Shown here piece by piece: positions 1-8,049 of a stretch of 64,000 nucleotides of DNA (positions are counted from its first letter, which is position 1; every line of letters begins with the position of its first letter). The notes beneath the pieces are model-generated. The model was not told the origin of the DNA and did no database searches. It saw only the letters and a program-made list of their open reading frames with translations. Both the position numbers and the translations under genes were made by a program. This stretch comes from RYN-230 sp963760405 (lineage in GTDB: Bacteria > Actinomycetota > Actinomycetes > Streptosporangiales > Streptosporangiaceae), in assembly GCA_963760405.1 (NCBI GenBank), contig CAVXCV010000010.1, positions 1-64,000 of the forward strand, given 5' to 3'.

Positions 1-1075
1 GGATACCTGGGACGGCGTGGAGCAGATCTGCGACCCGGCCAGGCCCGCCACCTTCATGCACATCACCGGCGACCGGTACCGCTGGGAGTTCCAGCTGCGC
101 GACGGCGAGGACGAAACCGACCTGATCACCCCGGCCGCCCTCGGCGGCCTGCTGCGGCCCTGGACCGGTCGCGGTGACCTGGCCGGCCTGGAGATCATCC
201 GCAGCGCCAGCTACACCTTCCGGGCCCGGCTGGCTGACCGCTTCCGCGCCGGGCGGGTCTTCCTGCTCGGCGACGCCGCCCACCTCACCCCGCCGTTCAT
301 CGGCCAGGGCCTGGCCGCCGGGCTGCGCGACGCCGACAACCTGGCCTGGAAGATCGCCCACGTGCTGACCGGCCAGGCCGAGGAGGACCTGCTGGACAGC
401 TACGAGACCGAACGCCGCCCGCACGCCCGGGCCCTGATAAATAAGGCCGTCCGGGTCGGCTGGGCGATGACCGGCGGGCAGGACCGCGCCGCCGCCGTCC
501 GCCGGATCGTCCTGGCGGCCGCGGTCCGCAGCGACCGCATCTGCCAGGCCATGGGCTCCACGGCCACCCCGCGGCTGAAAACCGGTGCCTTGCAGAGGGC
601 CCCGCGGCGCTTCCTCCCGTCCGGCATTCCCCCGCGCTGTGGGTCGGCGGCCTGATCCCCAACCCGCTGGTCTCCACCGCTGACAGCGTGCCCGTCCGGC
701 TGGACGCCATCCTGGCCGGCCGGGCTGCCGTGCTGACCGGCACGACGTCCCTGCGCCGGACTGGCCGATTTCTGCCGTCGGCACGGCCTCGTCCTGGTGC
801 GGATCGGCCGCACATCCGGCACCGGCACACCCCCAGGACCGGGCGCCCAGCGCGACGCCGGCTGGATCGACGTCCGTCTCGTCGGCGACGCAGCGCCCGC
901 GGGCATGCGGGCCCTGGTGGCCGACCCGGCGCTGACCGTCCTCGTCCGCCCGGACCGCGTCGTGGCGGCGGTAGGGACCCGGTCCCGGCTGCCGCGCCTG
1001 CCCTGGTACATCCCGGCCGCGGCGTCCCCGGCCGCTCATTCCGAATCCGCCTCTCCCGTCACGACCACCCCCTAG
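1..1075 (+). pseudogene. FAD-dependent aromatic-ring hydroxylase, 3' part, two frameshifts
   Basis: The C-terminal half of a class A flavin monooxygenase (MhpA/PheA-like) that would hydroxylate an aromatic substrate with NAD(P)H and O2. The start lies left of the window. The second FAD-binding motif is plain (FLLGDAAHLTPPFIGQG, about 265-315), followed by the usual DADNLAWK and YETERRPHA. The frame opens from the left edge to a TGA at 653-655. Family-like sequence (LWVGGLIPNPLV...) then continues one frame over to about 755 and returns to the first frame (LADFCRRHGLVLVRIG) to a stop at 1075. A lost C in the C-run near 629-633 and a second indel near 755-765 explain this. Broken gene or sequencing errors; the family call is firm, the substrate is unknown. 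Confidence 0.75.
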
Positions 1076-1084
1076 GAAGTTCCC

Positions 1085-1426
1085 ATGTTTGTCACCATCT
1101 CGCTGCTGCTGGCCGCGGCCTGCCTGCTTCCCGCGGTCGGTAAGCTCACGGGCCAGCCCAGGATGCGGAAATCCGCCGTGCACTTCGGCATCCCCTGGCC
1201 CCGCTACCGGCTCATTGGCGTAGCAGAACTAGCCGCCGCCGCAGGCATCCTGATCGGCCTGTGGTGGCATCCCCTCGGCCTGGCCGCGGCGGCCGGGATG
1301 GCCCTGCTGCTCCTCGGTGCCATCATCACTCACCGGAAGGCAGCCGATAGCGTGCAGGAGGTGGCGCCCGCCGTGCTGGCCCTCTTCCTCACCCTGGCTT
1401 ACCTGGCCATCGCGCTCATGGGCTGA
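1085..1426 (+). CDS. DoxX-like small membrane protein
   Basis: 113 residues with four hydrophobic segments (about 1-17, 40-62, 67-85, 90-112), the length and layout of DoxX-like membrane proteins (PF13564 type). The basic stretch after helix 1 (KLTGQPRMRKSA) and the GLWWHPLGLAAAAG segment fit the family. These proteins are poorly understood; some partner with redox enzymes. It begins 9 bases after the monooxygenase stop, so the two were probably co-transcribed. A second, truncated copy of its C-terminal half lies at 7180-7358 and shares the GLWWHP segment. The start is the first ATG, and a purine run (taggaag) lies just upstream. Confidence 0.8.
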   Translation: MFVTISLLLAAACLLPAVGKLTGQPRMRKSAVHFGIPWPRYRLIGVAELAAAAGILIGLWWHPLGLAAAAGMALLLLGAIITHRKAADSVQEVAPAVLALFLTLAYLAIALMG

Positions 1427-1439
1427 GCAGCCCGTTGGG

Positions 1440-1498
1440 AAGCACCACGGTCGGTTCGGGCCGAAAGAAGATCTTTATCAGAACGAACCGTGGTGCTT
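1440..1498. repeat. Inverted repeat downstream of the DoxX-like gene
   Basis: The arms aagcaccacggt (1440-1451) and accgtggtgctt (1487-1498) are perfect 12-base inverted repeats. The adjoining cggttcg (1452-1458) can pair instead with cgaaccg (1484-1490). The 35-base loop is long for an intrinsic terminator and no T-run follows. It may end DoxX transcription, be a regulatory hairpin before phaC, or be a tiny inverted-repeat element. Confidence 0.55.
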
Positions 1499-1531
1499 GA
1501 GTCCGTATTCATGAACCCAGTACACGTTCGG

Positions 1532-1588
1532 CCGGGGTGCCGATACAAGGCGCCGACCCCGGCTTAGGCTCGGCTGAAGGAGGACGCC
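1532..1588 (+). promoter_or_regulatory. phaC leader: hairpin and strong RBS
   Basis: A GC stem, ccggggt (1532-1538) with accccgg (1556-1562), lies in the leader. It is followed by aaggagg (1578-1584), a near-perfect SD site five bases before the phaC ATG, which fixes that start. No clear -35/-10 pair was found. Confidence 0.5.
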
Positions 1589-3283
1589 ATGAGCGCCGAA
1601 ACGATCGAATCGGCCGCGGTGGACGTCGCGGCACCGTTGGACCTGCTGCTCACTGACGCGGCGCTTGGTGTGCTGAACCGGGTGAACCCGGGCGGCTCCG
1701 GGCTGCGGCTGGCGGCGGCGCTGGCCGCCCGGCCCCGGCTGGTCGCCGGGAGGACGCGGAACCTGCTCGGGGAGCTGGCGCGCATCGCCGCGGGTACCTC
1801 GCAGGTGCAGCCGTCCCGGCGGGATCGCCGGTTCACCGATCCGGGATGGACGGGCAACCCGCTGCTGCGCCGCGTGCTACAGGCCTACCTGGCGGCCGCG
1901 CAGACGGCAGAGGGCCTGCCGCAGGACGCGGACCTGGACTGGTCCGATACGGAACGGGTCGGCTTCGTGCTGCGCAACCTGATCGACGCGCTGGCGCCGA
2001 GCAACAACCCGGTGCTCAACCCGGCGGCGCTGAAGGCGGCGATCGACACCGGCGGCGGCAGCGCCCTGGCGGGCCTGCGGCACTTCGCCGCCGACATGGC
2101 GAGTCCGCCGCGGATACCGTCGATGGTGGAGCCGGACGCGTTCAAGGTCGGGGTGGATCTCGCGGTCACGCCAGGAGCGGTGGTGGCGCGGACCGAAGTG
2201 TTCGAGCTGATCCAGTACCGCCCGGCCACCGCAGCGGTCCGGCAGGTTCCCCTGCTCATCGTCCCGCCAACGATCAACAAATTCTACGTGATCGACCTGG
2301 CCCCCGGCCGTAGCCTGGTCGAGTACCTGGTCGGCGGCGGCCAGCAGGTGTTCATGATGTCCTGGCGCAACCCGGACTCCAGGCACGCCAAGTGGGACTT
2401 CAACACCTACGGGCAGGCGGTGCTTGATGCCATGGACGCAGTCGCGCGGATCACGGGAAGCGAGCAGGCCGCGATCACCGGAGTCTGCTCGGGCGGCGTC
2501 ATCGCCGCCATGGTGGCCGCGCACCTGGCGCACACCGGCCGGCAAGACCAGATCGCCGCGCTCACCCTGATGGTCACCGTGCTGGACCAGTCGCGGGCCG
2601 GCCTGGGCAGCGCCGTCATCGACGAGCGGAACGCACGGCTGGCCGCGGTCGCGTCCGCCGCGCGCGGCTATCTGGACGGCCGGTCGCTGGCCGAGATGTT
2701 CGCCTGGCTGCGCCCGAACGACCTAATCTGGAACTACTGGGTCAACAACTACCTGCTCGGCCGAAAGCCGCCGCCATTCGACATCCTGTTCTGGAATGCG
2801 GACACCACCCGGATGACCGCGGGCCTGCACCACGACTTCCTCCAGATGGGCGTCAGCAACGCGTTGACGCAGCCCGGCGGGGTGACCATGCTCGGCTCGC
2901 CGGTGGACCTGTCCACCGTAGACCGCGACAGCTACCTGGTCGCCGGGATCACCGACCACATCTGCCCGTGGCAGAGCTGCTACCGCTCCACCAGCCTGCT
3001 GGGCGGGAACAAGCGGTTCGTGCTGTCGACCAGCGGGCACATCGCCGCGATGGTGAACCCGCCCGGCAACGCCAAGGCCAGGTACCAGGTGGCCAAGGAC
3101 TGCCCGGAAGACCCGGCCGAATGGCTGCGGCGCGCGGAGACCTGCCACGGATCCTGGTGGCCGGACCACGCGGCCTGGCTGGCCGAGCGCTGCGGCGAGG
3201 AGGAAGCCGCCCCGACCGAGCTGGGCGGCGGCGGGCTGGCGCCGATCTGCGACGCGCCGGGAACCTACATCTATGACCGCTGA
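1589..3283 (+). CDS. phaC: Poly(3-hydroxyalkanoate) synthase
   Basis: 564 residues, the size of single-subunit (class I/II) PHA synthases. It polymerises (R)-3-hydroxyacyl-CoA into PHA at the granule surface, releasing CoA. The lipase-like box is ITGVCSGG with catalytic Cys300 in place of serine; the other triad members are Asp456 (AGITDHICPW) and His484 (STSGHIAAM). The family blocks NPVLNPAALKA (about 140-150), PPTINKFYVIDLAPGRSLV (about 226-244) and MMSWRNPD are all present. The N-terminal 120 residues are the variable synthase domain. It overlaps phaZ by 11 bases, so making and breaking the polymer are translationally coupled. No phaA/phaB or phasin gene is adjacent. Confidence 0.93.
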   Translation: MSAETIESAAVDVAAPLDLLLTDAALGVLNRVNPGGSGLRLAAALAARPRLVAGRTRNLLGELARIAAGTSQVQPSRRDRRFTDPGWTGNPLLRRVLQAYLAAAQTAEGLPQDADLDWSDTERVGFVLRNLIDALAPSNNPVLNPAALKAAIDTGGGSALAGLRHFAADMASPPRIPSMVEPDAFKVGVDLAVTPGAVVARTEVFELIQYRPATAAVRQVPLLIVPPTINKFYVIDLAPGRSLVEYLVGGGQQVFMMSWRNPDSRHAKWDFNTYGQAVLDAMDAVARITGSEQAAITGVCSGGVIAAMVAAHLAHTGRQDQIAALTLMVTVLDQSRAGLGSAVIDERNARLAAVASAARGYLDGRSLAEMFAWLRPNDLIWNYWVNNYLLGRKPPPFDILFWNADTTRMTAGLHHDFLQMGVSNALTQPGGVTMLGSPVDLSTVDRDSYLVAGITDHICPWQSCYRSTSLLGGNKRFVLSTSGHIAAMVNPPGNAKARYQVAKDCPEDPAEWLRRAETCHGSWWPDHAAWLAERCGEEEAAPTELGGGGLAPICDAPGTYIYDR

Positions 3284-4199
3284 CCCGGCCCGGCCTGGGC
3301 CTGGCCCGAGCAGGCGCCGACGGAGCAGCCCGCGCCAGGTGATATCGGTCCGGCTGCGGCGCGTCGGCCCGGCCGAACGGATTCAGATGCTGACCGTGAG
3401 CGGCCGGGTGCTACGGGTCGCCACGCGGGACGGGAACCCGGGCCGGCCGCCGCTGCTGCTGTGCAACGGGATCGGCGCCCGCCTGGAGCTGTTTCAGCCG
3501 TTCGTCAACGCGCTGGATCCGCGGCGGGGCGTCATCCGGTTCGACATGCCCGGCATCGGCGAGTCCCCGGCCCCGGTGGTGCCCTACCACCTGGCTGCGC
3601 TGGCGCCGATGCTGACCGGGCTGCTCGACCAGCTCGGCGTCGCGCGGGCCGACGTGCTCGGCATCTCCTGGGGCGGCGGGCTCGCGCAGCAGTTCGCGCT
3701 CAGCCGGCCGGACCGGGTGCGCCGCCTGGTGCTGGTGGCCACCGGGCCGGGCGCGCTCATGGTACCCGGGCATCCGAAAGTGCTGCTGCGGATGCTCACG
3801 CCGCGGCGCCACCGGGACCCGGGACATGCGGCCCGCATCGCCGGCGAGCTGTACGGGGGCAGCCTGCGGGACGACCCGGCGCTGGCCCGGGAGCTGCTGG
3901 ATGCCACGGCACGCCTCGGCCTGGCCCGGGGCTACTACTACCAGTTGCTGTCCGGCCTCGGCTGGACCAGCCTGCCGCGGCTACGCAAGCTGCGGCCGCC
4001 CACGCTGATCCTGGCCGGGGACGACGACCCCATCATCCCGCTGGTCAACGCGCGGATCATGCACCGGCTGATCTCGCGCAGCCAGCTGCATGTCTACCAC
4101 GGCGGCCACCTCGAGCTCGGCGTCGGCGCCGAACGCCTGGCGCCGGTCGTGGAGGCGTTCCTTGATACCGACCTCACCCACGAGGGGAACCGACAATGA
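3273..4199 (+). CDS. phaZ: Intracellular PHA depolymerase (alpha/beta hydrolase)
   Basis: 308 residues, closely resembling the medium-chain-length PHA depolymerase PhaZ of pseudomonads as I recall it. Shared blocks are LLLCNGIGARLELFQPFVNA (61-80), LGISWGGGLAQQFA with nucleophile Ser132, MVPGHPKVLLRM, GLGWTSL and LAGDDDPIIPL (Asp 250-252 region); His279 (GGHLELG) completes the triad. It would hydrolyse granule-bound PHA to hydroxyacids. The basic first 25 residues are extra compared with PhaZ, so a later start is possible, but the ATG overlapping the phaC stop is the natural coupled start. Its own stop overlaps the next gene (ATGA). Confidence 0.88.
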   Translation: MTADPARPGPGPSRRRRSSPRQVISVRLRRVGPAERIQMLTVSGRVLRVATRDGNPGRPPLLLCNGIGARLELFQPFVNALDPRRGVIRFDMPGIGESPAPVVPYHLAALAPMLTGLLDQLGVARADVLGISWGGGLAQQFALSRPDRVRRLVLVATGPGALMVPGHPKVLLRMLTPRRHRDPGHAARIAGELYGGSLRDDPALARELLDATARLGLARGYYYQLLSGLGWTSLPRLRKLRPPTLILAGDDDPIIPLVNARIMHRLISRSQLHVYHGGHLELGVGAERLAPVVEAFLDTDLTHEGNRQ

Positions 4200-5392
4200 C
4201 ACAGGCCATGAGCACCCATCTCGGGGAGGCGCTCGGGACGGACTTCTTCTCCGTACGCGAGCAGTTCACCGACGAGCAGTGGTCGCACTTCACCACCGTC
4301 CGGAAGTTCGTCAACGAGGAGGTGGTGCCGGTCATCGGCGGGTACTGGGAACGGGCGGAGATCCCGTGGCCGCTGGTCCGGCGGCTGCCCGAGCTGGGCA
4401 TCGTCGGGGAGGACATCAAGGGCTACGGGTGCGCCGGGATGAGCCCGATGGCGTCCGGGCTGGTCACGATGGAGCTGCACCGCGGCGACGGCAGCCTCGG
4501 CGTCGTCCTCGGCGTGCACGCGGGCCTGGCCATGACCTCGATCGCGATGTGCGGCTCGGAGGAGCAGAAGGCCCGCTGGCTGCCGGACATGGCGCGGATG
4601 GACAAGCTCGGCGCCTTCGCGCTCACCGAGCCCGACCACGGATCGGACTCGGTCGCCCTGGAGACCTCAGCCCGCCGCGACGGCGACGGCTGGGTGCTGA
4701 ACGGCCGCAAGCGGTGGATCGGCCTGGGCACCGTCGCCGACCTGATCGTGGTCTGGGCCCGCAATGCCGAGGACGGCCAGGTCAACGCGTTCGTCGTGGA
4801 GAAGGGATCACCCGGATACCAGGCGCAGATCATCGACGGGAAGGTGTCGCTGCGCTCGGTATGGCAGGCCGACATCACGCTGGACAACGTGCGGGTGCCG
4901 GCCGGGAACCGGCTGCCCGGGGCGCGCTCGTTCCAGGACACCAGCCGGGTCCTGGCCACCACCCGGAGCACCTGCGCGTGGGGGGCGCTGGGCCACGCCA
5001 CCTCGGCTTACGAGACGGCGTTGCGGTACGCGCTGGAGCGGCGGCAGTTCGGCAAGCCGCTGGCCAGCTTCCAGATCATCCAGCAGCGTCTGGTGACGAT
5101 GCTCGCCGACCTGACCGCGATGCAGCTGTACTGCCTGCAGATCGGGCACCTCGCCGAGGCCGGCCGGCTGACCCCCACCGTGGCCGGGCTGGCCAAGATG
5201 CACAACACCCGCAAGGCCCGCGTGATCGCCGCCGACGCGCGGGACATGCTCGGCGGCAACGGGATCCTGCTCGACTACCAGGTCATGCGGCACATGGCCG
5301 ACCTGGAGGCGATCCACACCTTCGAGGGCACCGAAACCATGCAGACGCTGATCGTCGGCCGCGACATCACCGGCATCGGCGCCTTCGCGTAA
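4196..5392 (+). CDS. Acyl-CoA dehydrogenase (glutaryl-CoA-dehydrogenase-like)
   Basis: 398 residues with the full flavin acyl-CoA dehydrogenase layout: helical N-domain (about 20-135), beta-domain with ALTEPDHGSD (about 139-150) and KRWIGLGTVAD, and C-terminal helical domain with RRQFGKPLASFQ and DMLGGNGIL. The catalytic base is Glu377 in HTFEGTETMQTL, the position used by glutaryl-CoA dehydrogenases. It would oxidise an acyl-CoA to the enoyl-CoA with electrons passing to ETF. Start overlaps the phaZ stop by 4 bases. The context suggests feeding acyl chains from or to the PHA cycle; the real substrate cannot be read from sequence. Confidence 0.9.
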   Translation: MTQAMSTHLGEALGTDFFSVREQFTDEQWSHFTTVRKFVNEEVVPVIGGYWERAEIPWPLVRRLPELGIVGEDIKGYGCAGMSPMASGLVTMELHRGDGSLGVVLGVHAGLAMTSIAMCGSEEQKARWLPDMARMDKLGAFALTEPDHGSDSVALETSARRDGDGWVLNGRKRWIGLGTVADLIVVWARNAEDGQVNAFVVEKGSPGYQAQIIDGKVSLRSVWQADITLDNVRVPAGNRLPGARSFQDTSRVLATTRSTCAWGALGHATSAYETALRYALERRQFGKPLASFQIIQQRLVTMLADLTAMQLYCLQIGHLAEAGRLTPTVAGLAKMHNTRKARVIAADARDMLGGNGILLDYQVMRHMADLEAIHTFEGTETMQTLIVGRDITGIGAFA

Positions 5393-5399
5393 CAATGCT

Positions 5400-5890
5400 G
5401 ACCTGCAGCCCGCGCTGGGAGCCTCCGCCAGAGCCCGGGCGAAGGCGGCGAAGTCGCCGTCGGTGAGCTGGTCAAGGGTCTTGCGCGTGGTCAGGCAGAG
5501 CAGGGCCAGCGCGCCGCGGGAGACATCGCGGGCCCAGTTCGCACTCCACCCGAACCGCTGCGCCACCTGGGCGACCGTTGAACGTCGCCAGGATGACGGA
5601 TACGCCACTGCCGGTAAAGATCGCCGGGAGCTTTGGCGAGCAGCAGATCCAGATGGGGGACGAGGTGGTCTTCCACGAAACACCAGGTCAGGAAGGACCA
5701 CGCCCCGGTGCGCTTCAGGTCGGCCACCCGGGCGGGGGTCGGCCGCTCCATCCAGGCGGCCAGTTGCGGGTGAGCCGCCAGCAGCCGGCTGGCGGCGTTG
5801 CGCCGGATCCGCCGGGCGTCGGGGTTGAGCGGCAGCGCCGTAAGCGCGTCCGCGTAGGCGACCAGCAGGTCCGGTTCCCCTGACGGCGCA
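5400..5890 (-). pseudogene. Tyrosine-recombinase (integrase) N-terminal remnant
   Basis: Read on the minus strand, two frames give the N-terminal region of a family of actinobacterial tyrosine recombinases: first LLVAYADALTALPLNPDARR, MERPTPARVADLKRTGAW and LLLAKAPGDLYRQW, then one frame over, with the join near 5575, QVAQRFGWSANWARDVSR and LDQLTDGDFAAFARAL. No catalytic (R...HxxR...Y) domain follows. The sequence stops against the acyl-CoA dehydrogenase end. It is a dead fragment, probably of the integrative element whose other traces lie at 9.1-10.6 kb. Confidence 0.6.
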
Positions 5891-5918
5891 GGGTGATGGC
5901 GGCGGGCAGGCTCACCGG

Positions 5919-6175
5919 GTCTCTGCCTTGGCCCGGGCGTACTCGGCCGCGAGCTTCTCCGTGGACTGCTCGCCCTGGGCAGCGATCTCGGCCTGTTTGC
6001 CGAGGAGTACGACGTCGCCCGCGGGGGGCAGGTCGGCAACTTCCCGCAGGCATTCACCTACCTGGCCCTGATCAACGCCGCCAGGGTCCTCAGCGGCGAG
6101 CGGACAGGGACCCGATCCACCCCACCCGCGCCGCTGCCGCGTCGGCCGACGCGCCCCGCAGGCCAGCCTCCGTGA
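5919..6175 (+). pseudogene. GH15 glucoamylase/trehalase C-terminal remnant
   Basis: The frame ending with the TGA at 6173-6175 reads LLALGSDLGLFAEEYD then GGQVGNFPQAFTYLALINAA. This is the hallmark end of glycoside hydrolase family 15 enzymes (AEEYD...GNFPQAFxHxALI). Upstream the match (VSALARAYSA, from 5919) is in another frame, so there is a frameshift near 5950. Nothing of the catalytic (alpha/alpha)6 barrel remains. The adjacent maltokinase-cap fragment also belongs to alpha-glucan/trehalose metabolism, so both may derive from one lost locus. Confidence 0.6.
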
Positions 6176-6459
6176 AGCCGGCGCGGCCATAGCAACGTGT
6201 TCGGTGCGGTATCGAGGCCGCTGAGCCAGGTGTCCGGGCGGTGCCGGGCTGGCCAGCCCGGTCACCGTGCCCGGCACACCCGGCAGCAACTGGATCGTGA
6301 CGGCCCGGGGGCAGTGTTGCTGGTCGTCGCCCGGCCCCCCGTGCTGTGACAGCGGGTCGCTGCTGTAGTTCACCCCGGCCACCCGCCACGAGCAGATGCT
6401 GATCAAGACGCCCGTGGGGTGGCCGGTGTGCTGGGCGCCGTCCCCTGCGGCCAGCCACC

Positions 6460-6700
6460 GCCCAGATCCTCTGCGTGCCCAGCCGTGGTACCGCGGCAGG
6501 GGACGCCAGCCCGGCCTGGCCCGGGCGGGCGGATTCCGGCTCGATGAGCCGCAGGCGAGATCGGGATCGAGTTCATGGTGTTGGCCGAGGGATCGGGGGA
6601 CACAGCCATCGCCTATCAGGTACCGCTCACTTACCCAGCCGGCGCGCTCGCGGGCGCTGAGAGCGGGCTGATCGGGATGGCTGAGCACGGGGTGCCCGGA
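6460..6700 (+). pseudogene. Maltokinase N-terminal cap-like domain remnant
   Basis: The fragments RAQPWYRGRGRQPGLARAGG and FRLDEP (one frame), then GEIGIEFMVLAEGSGD, YQVPLTYPAGALAGAE and ALIG/MAEHGV-type sequence (next frame, join near 6558) match the maltokinase N-terminal cap domain and stand-alone proteins carrying it. The fragment ends by about 6700, before the kinase part. The region 6176-6460 between this and the GH15 piece holds nothing I recognise. Confidence 0.55.
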
Positions 6701-6894
6701 TCCTCCGGTCCGGCAACGGCATCGACGCGGACGGCGTGGCGGGACAGCCGTGTCTTTCCGCCACCTGGCGCCTGCCTGACACCACCCGCGTCTGCGGCGT
6801 CTTCGCCGCGGCCTGGTACACGCGGCGCTGAGCGGCTTCCCGCTGCCGGGCGCGGGGCGCGCGGGGACCGGGCCTGGCCAGCTACCAAGCAAGC

Positions 6895-6908
6895 TAGAAC
6901 GTGTTCCA
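6895..6908. promoter_or_regulatory. KstR-like operator box
   Basis: TAGAACGTGTTCCA matches the TNNAACNNGTTNNA consensus of KstR-type TetR repressors of sterol and lipid catabolism. It sits about 60-75 bases upstream of possible starts (ATG 6970 or 6979) of a reading frame that is soon lost. The match is to a short degenerate motif, so chance is possible. Confidence 0.35.
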
Positions 6909-7031
6909 TCTTCACGCCAGGATCTGTACCGTTTCTCGCCCACGCAGCCGTGCTGAGAGCTGACCGGAGATGGACCAGATGTCGGCAGCTACCGGGCAGG
7001 TCGCGACCGGATCCGCCACCTTCGATGTCAC

Positions 7032-7358
7032 GTGCCGGAGGACTGCTCTGCGGTGCAGGAGACGTTCGGGCCGGTCGTGGTGATCAATACCGTCGCTGAC
7101 ATCGAGGAGGCGGCGCGCCGGGCCAACGGGACGGCGTCCGGCCTCGGCTCGTCGGTGTTCTCGGCACGGCGCGGGCCCGCGATCGCGGGAGTCCTGGCGG
7201 GGCTGTGGTGGCATCCGATCTGTGCGGCTGCCGCGGCCGGGATGGCCGCCCTGCTCATCGGTGCCCTGGCCGCCCACCGGCGGGCCGGGGACAGCGGCAA
7301 GGACACAGCGCCTGCCCTGGTCACCGTGGCCTACCTGGTGATCGCACTGGCTGGCTGA
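7032..7358 (+). pseudogene. Chimeric frame: aldehyde dehydrogenase piece joined to DoxX C-terminal half
   Basis: One open frame joins two unrelated families. About 7032-7172 encodes QETFGPVVVINTVADIEEA and RRANGTASGLGSSVF, the block after the catalytic cysteine region of NAD-dependent aldehyde dehydrogenases. About 7180-7358 encodes VLAGLWWHPICAAAAAGM and VTVAYLVIALAG, the last half of a DoxX-like protein paralogous to the intact gene at 1085-1426. The join near 7175-7180 lacks linker sequence. This looks like illegitimate recombination between gene remnants; a functional product is unlikely. Confidence 0.65.
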
Positions 7359-7620
7359 CCAGGCCGCCCCGACAGACGGCGTTCGAGGACGATGAGCAGG
7401 CGGAGGAAATGGGGGTGCCGCTCGAGGATTCGCACGGTCTCTGCCAGCACCGCCGCCAGGTGCTCGGCCGGCCGTCCCGCCCGCCGGTCCCACGGGGGCA
7501 GGTCGGTGAAGAAACGGTCAGCGCCCCGCTCCATGACGGCCAGCAGGATCCCCTCCTTGGAACCGAAGTAGTGGTAAACGGAGCTCATCGGGATGCCGGC
7601 TTCCTGGCCTCGGTGCAGTC
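7331..7620 (-). pseudogene. TetR-family regulator fragment
   Basis: The minus strand reads EAGIPMSSVYHYFGSKEGIL, the recognition-helix end of a TetR helix-turn-helix, followed by LAVMERGADRFFTDLPPWD and a start of the ligand domain (AVLAETVRILERHPHFLRLL), then a stop at 7331. The N-terminal helices and most of the ligand-binding domain are missing. Its 3' end runs into the DoxX fragment, showing a rearrangement boundary near 7360-7380. Confidence 0.6.
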
Positions 7621-7698
7621 CTTCCGGGATTGGTGTAGGGCTCGATTACTCGATCTGGCCTGGCCCGGGCGGTTTTCCCGGGTCGGGATCATCGCTGA

Positions 7699-7918
7699 GT
7701 GATCTTCTCCGTCGTCTATCTGCTCGTGCCCTGTCTGCTCGACGGCCTGATGGTGCTGACCCGGCATGAGGCGTCCAAGGATGCCGAGCTCCTGGCGCTC
7801 CGGCACGAGAACGGGTGCTGCGCCGCCAGATCAGCCGGGTCTGTTACCAGCCGGCGACCGGCTGTGGCTTTCGGCGCTGTCCCGGCTGGTCCCCTGCCGG
7901 CGGTGGGGTGAGGTGTTC
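7699..7918 (+). pseudogene. IS transposase N-terminal remnant
   Basis: The start MIFSVVYLLVPCLLDGLMVL, then AELLALRHEN and, after a frameshift near 7820, PADRLWLSALSRLVP and RRWGEVF match the N-terminus of an integrase-core (rve) transposase common in actinomycetes. It stops after about 70 residues, where a second, different transposase remnant begins. No terminal inverted repeats were found. Confidence 0.5.
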
Positions 7919-8049
7919 ATGGTGACTGTGTGTGCCGAGAATGCCATCCACGGCTGTGAGCAGCAGAGTTGCGATACCAGCGACTCGCTCGTGATGATCA
8001 CGGATCATGTGCCTGCGGTTTGCATTCCTTCTGATCACACGAATTTTCG

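Noticed and set aside
1440..1498. Intrinsic terminator
   Set aside because: The 35-base loop and absence of a T-run make a standard Rho-independent terminator unlikely; kept only as an inverted repeat.
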